From positions 1 to 11,421 of the forward strand of contig CALEXX010000068.1 of assembly GCA_937925095.1 (NCBI GenBank): a DNA stretch of 11,421 bases, given 5' to 3'. The notes beneath the pieces were generated by a model. That model was given only the letters and a program-made list of their open reading frames with translations. It ran no database searches and was not told where the DNA came from. How positions within the stretch are numbered: the stretch's first letter is position 1; each line of letters begins with the position of its first letter. Positions 1 through 8,200 of this stretch are shown here, in pieces. Source of the DNA: an uncultured Leptotrichia sp. Its GTDB lineage: Bacteria > Fusobacteriota > Fusobacteriia > Fusobacteriales > Leptotrichiaceae. The position numbers and the translations under genes are program-made.

Positions 1-889
1 CTACTGTATTTCTTGTGATTCCTTGCTTATCCCTGCTGTCCTGATTGAATCCAACATTGGTAATTTTTGGGTTTCCTCCAAGTGAAACTCCTATTGAGCC
101 TCCTGTTGTTGTCATTGCATCATAATTTTGAATATCTTTTCCAACATAACTGTCAATCTTGAATGTAGAGTTTCCTTCCTTGCCTATTACAGCTCCTGTA
201 TTTTCAACCGTTCCAACATGAAGATTGCTTCCTTCTCCAACAACGAATGTACTCTGATTGTCTACAAATGCTCTGTTCCCATTTGTTCTGCTCGCATTTA
301 TGGTTACTGAACTTGGAACTCCATTTGCACTTATTCCAAGGTTTATTCCGCTTGAACTTCCAGTTGTTGTGCTTGTATTCTGTCTCGAAATAACTTCAAC
401 TTTTCCAATGTTTCCTGTTACTTTTCCACCTTCCTGATTAAATCCTGAAAGTGTCATTGTTCCTGTATTATTGTGAACTTCATTTACATTGGTAAAACTT
501 CCATTTGCATGGATTGTTTCAACTGTATTCTGGTTGCTTCTGCTGACTGAAATGCTTCCACCATTTCCAGTAGTCTGTATTTTATGTCCATAGCCAATTG
601 TAGCTCCTGCACTTACTCCAAAACTTTTTGAACTGCTTCTGTAGGAGTTATGAAGTTCCACAGCTTCCTTCTGAATATTTGCCACATTATTGTAAATGAA
701 TGTTCCACCCTGAGCCTGTGTTCCCTGATAAGTTATGTTGTTTACATTGTTGTAGGTAATGCTAGAATTTTCATTCATTGGTTTCATTGTCGTAACTACA
801 GCACTTTCAGTATGGGCGTTTGAATTACTTCTTGAACGTGTAAATCCAGCATTTACTCCGATGTTGGCGTAGAAGTTGCTGTTTGCCAT
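1..889 (-). CDS. orphan TpsA/CdiA C-terminal fragment (partial, runs off left edge)
   Basis: The frame is open from an ATG at 889-887 to the left edge with no stop, so the end lies outside the window. It begins MANSNFYANIGVNAGF and continues through FHA-type repeat text such as TYQGTQAQGG, FIYNNVANIQKEAVELHNSY and RTNGNRAFVDNQSTF to DSRDKQGITRNTV. This matches codon for codon the FHA-2 part of the full exoprotein gene at 3863-2975, with no net indel. A Shine-Dalgarno AAAGGAG (903-897) sits 7 bases before the ATG, and similarity to tpsA stops at that ATG, so this looks like a built module and not a random deletion remnant. It has no signal peptide and no TPS domain, so it should not be exported by itself. 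By analogy with orphan cdiA-CT/cdiI modules it may be a recombination donor. It lies 38 bp after the presumed immunity gene. The product's own tip domain is not visible. Confidence 0.85.
   Translation of the reverse strand, partial: MANSNFYANIGVNAGFTRSRSNSNAHTESAVVTTMKPMNENSSITYNNVNNITYQGTQAQGGTFIYNNVANIQKEAVELHNSYRSSSKSFGVSAGATIGYGHKIQTTGNGGSISVSRSNQNTVETIHANGSFTNVNEVHNNTGTMTLSGFNQEGGKVTGNIGKVEVISRQNTSTTTGSSSGINLGISANGVPSSVTINASRTNGNRAFVDNQSTFVVGEGSNLHVGTVENTGAVIGKEGNSTFKIDSYVGKDIQNYDAMTTTGGSIGVSLGGNPKITNVGFNQDSRDKQGITRNTV
1..889 (-). repeat. direct repeat copy 2, orphan module
   Basis: This is the partner of the 2975-3863 copy. The right border coincides with the ATG of the orphan gene; the left border is beyond the window, so the true repeat is probably longer. 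Confidence 0.95.
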
Positions 890-896
890 ATCAAAA

Positions 897-903
897 CTCC
901 TTT
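897..903 (-). promoter_or_regulatory. ribosome binding site of the orphan TpsA fragment
   Basis: The minus strand reads AAAGGAG, then 7 bases (TTTTGAT), then ATG at 889. The site decides the start and argues that the fragment is translated as a separate gene instead of being an untranslated remnant. Confidence 0.75.
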
Positions 904-927
904 CTTTTTTATTACTTTAAGCATTAA

Positions 928-1725
928 TTATTTGGAATGATTATAAATTTTAAATTTATCTGGTATTAAAATTTGTTTTTCAATTAATGTATCTGAATTT
1001 TTTATTTTTATTTTAAGTTCATTATTATCTATTTTATAATTTCCTTCTTTTAAATACAATTCTTCTTTGCAACTAAAAATTTTTATTCCATAATTAGTTT
1101 CAAAATAACTATATTTTTGGGATTTTAAGCGAATAAAAAAGATTAAAACTAAAAAAATTACTATTTTTATTTTATAAAAAATCCAAAAAAGATAAATAAT
1201 AAAAATAATATAAGAAAATAAATAATAAAATGTAATTTGATTTTCTAATGTTTTTTTTTCCGATAATATTTCTTTAAAATTCATTTTCTTGATTAATTTT
1301 TTTTTAATATTTTTATAATTTTTCACATTATTTAAAGCAATACTCTTTTTATCATCAAACATCTTTGAACCTAGATTATGAATAATGTTATTAGTTGGCA
1401 AATTTATTAATATGTCATAACTTCCTAAAATATTTCTTGTGATAAAAATCATTTCAATTTCATCGTAAAAAATTTTTTTCTTTTTATTACTACCAAAGGA
1501 AATTTCTAGAAAATCTTCTCTAAAATTAAGTATCCAATTTCTAGTTCTTAGATATCCAATATATTCTAAAATACCAATAAAACTCAATATAAATAAATAT
1601 AATAAAATCGTAATACTAGTGTTCCATATTAACAATTTGACTTCTTTACCTTTCAAAAAATAAGCTGCAAATATTGGGTTCACAAAATAAAAATATACAC
1701 ATCCTACAAAGGTATATATTACCAA
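928..1725 (-). CDS. putative membrane immunity protein (PH-like domain plus about four TM helices)
   Basis: I do not recognise a named family with certainty. In the 265-residue form shown there are hydrophobic segments at about 1-20, 31-57, 164-185 and 187-200. Between the second and third lies a soluble stretch (about 62-145) with the feel of bacterial PH/YcxB-like domains: NFREDFLEISFG followed by IFYDEIEMIFITR. The C-terminal 65 residues are polar and strand-like. The gene follows tpsA directly and precedes the orphan tpsA module, which is the expected slot for a CDI immunity gene; a membrane-embedded immunity protein would suit a membrane-acting toxin (inference). Coordinates use the conventional TTG start, which has no usable Shine-Dalgarno. 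An in-frame ATT at 1764-1762 has AGGAGGT 6-7 bases upstream and would give 278 residues beginning MKIKKKKIDLSLG, overlapping tpsA by 25 bases; I think this is the likelier start. The gene is far more AT-rich than its neighbours (three sampled 60-base lines have 6, 9 and 12 G/C), which suggests transfer. Confidence 0.75.
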   Translation of the reverse strand: MVIYTFVGCVYFYFVNPIFAAYFLKGKEVKLLIWNTSITILLYLFILSFIGILEYIGYLRTRNWILNFREDFLEISFGSNKKKKIFYDEIEMIFITRNILGSYDILINLPTNNIIHNLGSKMFDDKKSIALNNVKNYKNIKKKLIKKMNFKEILSEKKTLENQITFYYLFSYIIFIIYLFWIFYKIKIVIFLVLIFFIRLKSQKYSYFETNYGIKIFSCKEELYLKEGNYKIDNNELKIKIKNSDTLIEKQILIPDKFKIYNHSK

Positions 1726-1739
1726 TCCTAAAGATAAAT

Positions 1740-2267
1740 CTATTTTTTTCTTTTTGATTTTAATTTGAATACCTCCTTTTTTAAAGCATTGAAAGTTTCT
1801 AATCCACTTGGAATTTTTGATAAATAATCTCTAACTTCTTCTAATGGAATTAACCAAGTATAACCTGGATTATAAGTAATTGTTGCCCCCATCTTTTTAA
1901 CATTATTAAAATCTTTAAGATTTTTAGGTCCTAATTTAAAAGAACCTGAAATTGTTCCATCAAATCCTGCTGATAATCCTACTGAAAGTCCTGAAAATCC
2001 AGCATTTACACTAAAAGATTGTCCAAATCCCGCAAAATCCTTTATTGTTTTAGCATTTGGATTCATACTTGATACTGGAACTAGGATATCTATTCCTCCA
2101 CCTACTCCAAAACCAAAAGAACCACTCAAACTTTTAAATCCTGTTATTCCACCTTTATCATCTAAAACGACTCCTACTGTTACATTACCACCTATAGAAA
2201 GTATTTTTGATGCACTTCCCCCAAATGAAATTCCAGCACTATATGTTGTGTCCCCAACATGAGTACC
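1740..2267 (-). other. variable C-terminal tip of TpsA: candidate toxin domain
   Basis: This is about the last 175 residues of TpsA, from GTHVGDTTYSAGISFGG to the stop. The body has alternating small and hydrophobic residues with glycine clusters (GGNVTVGVV, SGSFGFGVGGGID, NAGFSGLSVGLSAGF) around a TIKDFAGFG motif, followed by ATITYNPGYTW and a helical Lys-rich tail. The pattern suggests a glycine-rich antiparallel beta fold resembling tip domains I recall from some Rhs-type proteins; I cannot assign a reaction and see no nuclease or deaminase signature. The conserved pretoxin text ends just upstream, and codon style becomes more AT-rich toward the end, so the toxin/immunity unit is probably about 928-2270. 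A membrane-acting role is inferred only from the membrane-protein neighbour. Confidence 0.55.
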
Positions 2268-5200
2268 CAGCTTGCTAGTATCAATCTTCCCGTCAGACTT
2301 ATACGTCATATTCTGGTTGCTTCCCTTGTACTCTTCCTTGAAGTAAGCATTTGCAGCCCTTCCTGTGCTTTCCAGTCCTTTTTCTTCAGTTCCAGTCGCT
2401 ATCTGTCTTCCTGCCACTCCATTTACAATATGGCTTGCCTCTTCTGCAAGTGTTCCGATTAATCCTGCCTTTGTTGAGTTCTCTTTTGCATTTATGTTGA
2501 TTATTATTGTATGTACTCCATCTTTTGAAACGTAAGCTGTTCCTGCCTTGTCTTTCATTTCAGGAGTATCTTCACCAGTTGTATATTTTACATCAAGGTT
2601 GTATCCTAAATCCTTGTAGGCATCTTTCCAGGCTGCAACAACATCTTCTGATTTTTGAGCTTCATTAAGTCTTTTACCTGCTATATTATTCACAGTTTCA
2701 TTAAGCCTTACCTCTCTAAGCTGCCCAAAGAAGTTTCTGTTGTCATCTCCCCTGTCATTGATTGATTCCTTTATTGCTGTTGTTACATCTGAGATTTCTT
2801 TTTTAGCTTTCCCAATATCCTCTTTCAGTTTACCAGGATTAGTAAGATATTCTATAACCTGTGGCTCTACATTGATATTTGTGCTGCTATGAGTGTCCTT
2901 CGTTACTTCATTGGCTTTTCCTAAATCCCTGTTTATTGGACTTCCTTCAGCTTCTGCTATTTCAACATCTCCGACTACTGTATTTCTTGTGATTCCTTGC
3001 TTATCCCTGCTGTCCTGATTGAATCCAACGTTAGTAATTTTTGGTTTTCCTCCAAGTGAAACTCCTATTGAACCTCCTGTTGTTGTCATTGTATCATAAT
3101 TTTGGATATCTTTTCCAGCATAAGTATCTATCCTGAATGTAGAGTTCCCTTCCTTACCAATTACAGCTCCAGTATTTTCAACTGTTCCAACATGAAGATT
3201 GCTTCCTTCTCCAACAATGAATGTGCTTTGGTTGTCTACGAATGCTCTATCTCCATTTGTTCTGCTTCCGTTTATGTTTACAGAGCTTGGTACTCCGTTT
3301 GCACTTATTCCAAGATTCACTCCTTTACTGCTTCCTGTCGTTGTGCTTGTGTTCTGTCTCGAAATAACTTCAACTTTTCCAATGTTTCCTGTAACTTTTC
3401 CGCCTTCCTGATTAAATCCTGAAAGTGTCATTGTTCCAGTATTATTGTGAACTTCATTTACATTTTGAAAATTACCATTTTGATAAATAGTTTCAGTTGT
3501 ATTTTGATTACTTTTACTTGCTGAAATACTTCCACCGTTTCCTGTTGTCTGTATTTTGTGTCCATAACCTACTGTTGCACTTGCATTTATTCCTTTACTT
3601 GAACTGCTTGATGTATAACTGTTATGAAGTTCCACAGCTTCCTTCTGAATGTTTGCCACATTATTGTAGATGAATGTTCCGCCTTGTGCCTGTGTTCCTT
3701 GATATTCAATATTTTTTACATTGTTGTAAGTTATGCTTGAATTTCCATCAGCAGGTTTCATAGTTGTCACTACAGCACTTTCTGTGTGTGAATTTGAAGT
3801 ACTCTTAGATTTAGAGATTCCAGCATTTACTCCAATATTGGCATAAAAATTATTGTTGGCTGAAGCATTTTTTACTCCTTGTTTTCCAACACTTCCACTA
3901 GCATCATAGTTTGTTTGTCTTGTTCCTTGATTGTCTGAAAGCCCTTTAATTGTACCAGTCGCAGCATTTATCGCTTCCATTGCTCCACCAGCAGTATCGC
4001 CGTTCTTAACCTGCTCTACAGCTCCTGCAACCTGTTTTGCCCTGTCCAGCATTGGGCTGTTTACTCCTGCTGAAATTCCGAAACTGCTGCTCTTACTTTC
4101 CGTATGCACATCTCTTGTATCAATTCTTGCTCCATATTTTACATCGCCATTATTTATCTGAATATTCCCATATTCAAAATTTGTGGCTGTAATTTCTGCT
4201 CCCCTGTTTAATACTGAACCCTCTCCAATTTGAAGGTTGGATTTTGCATTTACTGTACTTTTCTCATCATATGAATTTTGTGATTTTCCATAACTTAATG
4301 ATGCTGTTCCGTGACTTATTCCTCCTGAGAATCCTTTTTTCCTGTTCTCTTCAAAATAGCTATTGTGTAGTTGTTGTGCATCTGTCGTAACTTTTCCACC
4401 TACATATGTATTTTCTCCAAGAACAATGTTACTTCCTATACCTTCAATATTTCCTTTGATTACAGCATTTTTCCCCAGCATCAGGTTACTCGCTGAATTT
4501 TCTTCAGTATGTGAATTTCTGTAGCTGCTGCTTGATGACATAAATCCTTTGCCTGTGCTTCTCGATTCATTTTCATAGATGTTTACTTCCGACTCCGCTT
4601 TCACGTTTCCTGTTACTGTAAGTCCTGTCGTATCTTCTGCGATAAATGACGAACCTTTCAAGTTCATGTCTCCAACTGTTCCTGAAGCTGAAGTTGCTGA
4701 TACTCCTGCTCCTAAATGCGTTGTTTCTGCATATCTGCTGAAGTTGCTTCCTCCTGAACCAAACTTGTCTTCTCCTGAAAGGGATAAGGCATTCAGGTTT
4801 ACTTTGTTCACATCTAAGGCCAGATGATCTGCACTTAACATTCCGCCTGTTGATTCATAACTGTCCGCTTTCACAAATACAGTTCCATTTGAAGAAATTG
4901 TTCCAATAGATTTCACTTCTTCATGCCTAGTTCTGTCAAATTCGCCATTGTAATGGCCAAATGTTCTCTTAGTCGTATCATTTATCACTTTTCCATTGTC
5001 AGAAATTAGGGCAACTGCTTCATTACCGTTTATTCTTCCACCGATATTTTCGATGTTTCCTACTGACTGAATGAAAGTTCTGTCTCCGGTAATTTCTGAA
5101 AGTAAATTTGTCGCAGTTTCATTTCTTACAGTGTTTGCCTGGACATAAGTAACTCCTCCATTACCAATTTTCATTCCGTTATTTACAAAATTATCAGTTT

Positions 5201-8200
5201 TAATGTATGTCCCGTTAACTCCACCAATTTTATTACGGCCATCTGCAGTTACTGTAGCCAGAGTGTCCCTGCTCAAGTAAATTTTTGGCACTAATACTTC
5301 AACACCATTAACATTTTGAGTAACATACCATATTAAATCTTTAGACAGTCCACTAATCTGCTCAGGTGTCAGCTCTTTTCCAACCTGCAGTCCCAGTCTT
5401 GAACTTTCCATCCCTGCGTTATCCATCAATGATTTTATCAATTCCTCATTAGATTTTCCATTGATAAATGCTGTCCCTAATCGCTCTGTCAATGCCCTAG
5501 TTATCAGCTGGTTTTCATAATATGCATCTCCAAGTCTTCTAACCCTGTTCCAGCCAGGCGTATATCCTAGTCTTGATAAAAAGTAGTCACTTCCATAATA
5601 TTTATTCAGGTCAACATATTTACTTCTTGTTTCCAGCAAATATTTTGAACCAGGATTCATGTTCTGAGTAAACATTGCACCAGTCAATAAAGGATTTACA
5701 GAAATTGTCCCAGTATTTAAAATTGCCTGAACAGATGACATATTATTCGCAACCTGGACAGTACCATTTGCTGAAGAAATTCCTTTGCCAACCGTACCTG
5801 TGAACAGGCTCCCTGCAACTCCGTGTGCTACACTTCCGATATTGATTTTCCCATTTGCTTCAGTAATCGGAGATGTAATAACCGGAACAGTTATATTTAC
5901 TGCCGAACCTTCTATAATGCTTGGCTGTCCGGCTTCATAGGCAATATCTCCATTTTCAAGAAATCTAGTCAAACTTGCAGCCATTCTAACTCTTCTTTTC
6001 TTTGGTCTTGAAATATCTATATCCATTCTTTCAATACCGTACTTAACATTCACAGCATTTCCAGTTGTTACTGAATTTTCAAGACTTGGAGAGTTGATAT
6101 TTACAACTCCTCCACCTGAAATTATACTATCCTTGTTTTTCACATTTCCTGAATTTATTGTAATATTTCCACTTGCTAAAACTTTTCCATATTCCGTTGT
6201 AGCATTACTTTTCAATATTCCTTTTAATGCTCTTTCGGGATCATCTGTACTATCTGTCTGTTTAAGAGGATAACCTCCTCCTAAACGATTTCTCCAGTAA
6301 GTTTCTCCATATTTATCAAGCAATAATGATTTTATTCTACTTGTATTATTAGTTTTAATAATATTTTCAAAGTGTCCTTTTTGTTCTTTTCTAGCTTTTT
6401 TCCCTCTACTACCTGTTGATCTTTTTGTCCAACTATTTCCTATTTCGCCTATCCATTCATTATTTACTTCATTTTCGCTTAATTTTATTCCATCCCAAGT
6501 CTCATAATATTTCTCATACTTATCAAGGTTGCTGACTCTCCCAACATTCTGAAAGTCACTAGAAGTAATCAGGATATCTCCTGTTGCCTGAATTATCCCG
6601 ACATTGTTCACAATTTTACCGGCATCCAGTGTCATATTTCCACCCAGGATTTCCCCTTCATCATTCAATATCCCGTTTCCTTTGATGATTAATGTCTGTC
6701 CACCGTAAATCGTCTTATCCTTGTTGTTTTGAACTTTGTTTTGAGCATTAATTTCAAGATACTTCTCAAATGCAACCAGATCATTGTTTGTAATGTCATT
6801 TCCACTAATTTTCCCGCTATCTCCAGTAATCACTGCATTGTTCACAATATTTCCTTGCCCGTTGATGATAACCGTATCCGAAGAAAGGTCACGGTTATTT
6901 GTAAAGTCATTTGATGTAATCTGAATAATTCCTGCACCTGTCGTATTTCCATTATTTGTGATATTTTTTCCTGAGATGGCCAGCCTCTGCTCCCCATGAA
7001 GGTTTCCAGTTAAATTAATATCCTGCGTTGTTGTCAGTACAGTGCTATTAGCCTTAATTGTCCCAGTATTATCAAACTTCTGGGCATTCTGCATTGATAT
7101 ATCGCCTGACAGTATCTCTCCTGTATTCGCAATCTTTGAATTATCAAGTAAAATCCTGTTGTTTGATGCGATTTTACCGTTATTCGTAACATCTGCACCA
7201 GCTGAATTCACATCATTTACAGCCAGGATTTCTCCTGTATTTGTCAGTTTCTGAGTATCAAAATCTACATCCCTACTTGAATGAACCTGCCCACTGTTTA
7301 TTACTTCATTCACTTTAGACCTTATATTGCCGGCACTGATTTTACCGGCATTTCTTAGCTCAGATCCTTTAACTTCAACATTTTTCCCTTCTATATTTCC
7401 GCCATTATGGTTTACAAGTGAATCTGAAACCAAAATATCAGAGCTGGTAGCGGCTGTTCCAGAATTTTCCAATTTCTTGGCTGAAATTTTATCTCCTGAA
7501 GCTATTTCCCCGGTATTTTTTACATTTTTAGCTGTAAACTTACCCTTTGCAAGCATTTTTCCACTATTATCCACATCATTCGCCTGAATATTTTTCCCAA
7601 AAACTTTTCCTGACGATACAACATTTTTAGCCGTAAAATCATCATTTGCAGATATCTCTCCTGTATTTTTTACATCTTTTGTGACTGTAACTCCATCTGC
7701 TGAAATTAATGATCCGCCATTATCCAGTTCTCCTGTAATCTCCACTTTTTTTAAAACTTTAACTTTTCCTGTGTTAGTTAATTTTTTTGTTTTCAGATTT
7801 CCGTTTGTAAGTATCTCAGAAGCATTTTCAACATCCGCATTCAAACCAACATTACCGACAGCCTGTGTCTGACCTGATAATTTTACGGTATTTGCTGTAA
7901 TATTAATATCACGGTCGGAACTGGCCAGTTCTGTCTGTGTATAGTCAGAACCTTTAATTTCAATTCCATTCCCCTTTATTTTAGCAACATTGATTTTACC
8001 GTCAGCTGTAATTTCCAGCTTCTCATTTTTCGAATAAATTAATGCCCCCGAATTTACTCCAGCACCTTTATCCGTACTGACTATCCTGACCTGTCCGGCA
8101 TACATTGACCCAAGATTTCCTGCATCTATGGCCACTGAATTTATTCCACCTTTTGAAGTCACTGCTCCATTATTGTCTACAAAATTTTCCCCTAAAATTA

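Noticed and set aside
3102..4827. Several plus-strand ORFs of 70-106 residues opposite tpsA, with a similar one at 128-310
   Set aside because: They are antisense to repetitive FHA codons. The resemblance of 128-310 to 3102-3422 is explained by the duplicated tpsA segment.
6184..6520. Basic insert in TpsA (about residues 772-884) as a novel receptor-binding domain
   Set aside because: Comparable non-repeat inserts are common within FHA-type beta-helical regions, and nothing here points to a receptor.
6700..7800. Short-period repeats suggestive of a CRISPR array or satellite
   Set aside because: They are degenerate protein repeats of about 20 residues (NTGEI, AKNV) within an intact reading frame; the DNA units are not identical and have no spacer structure.
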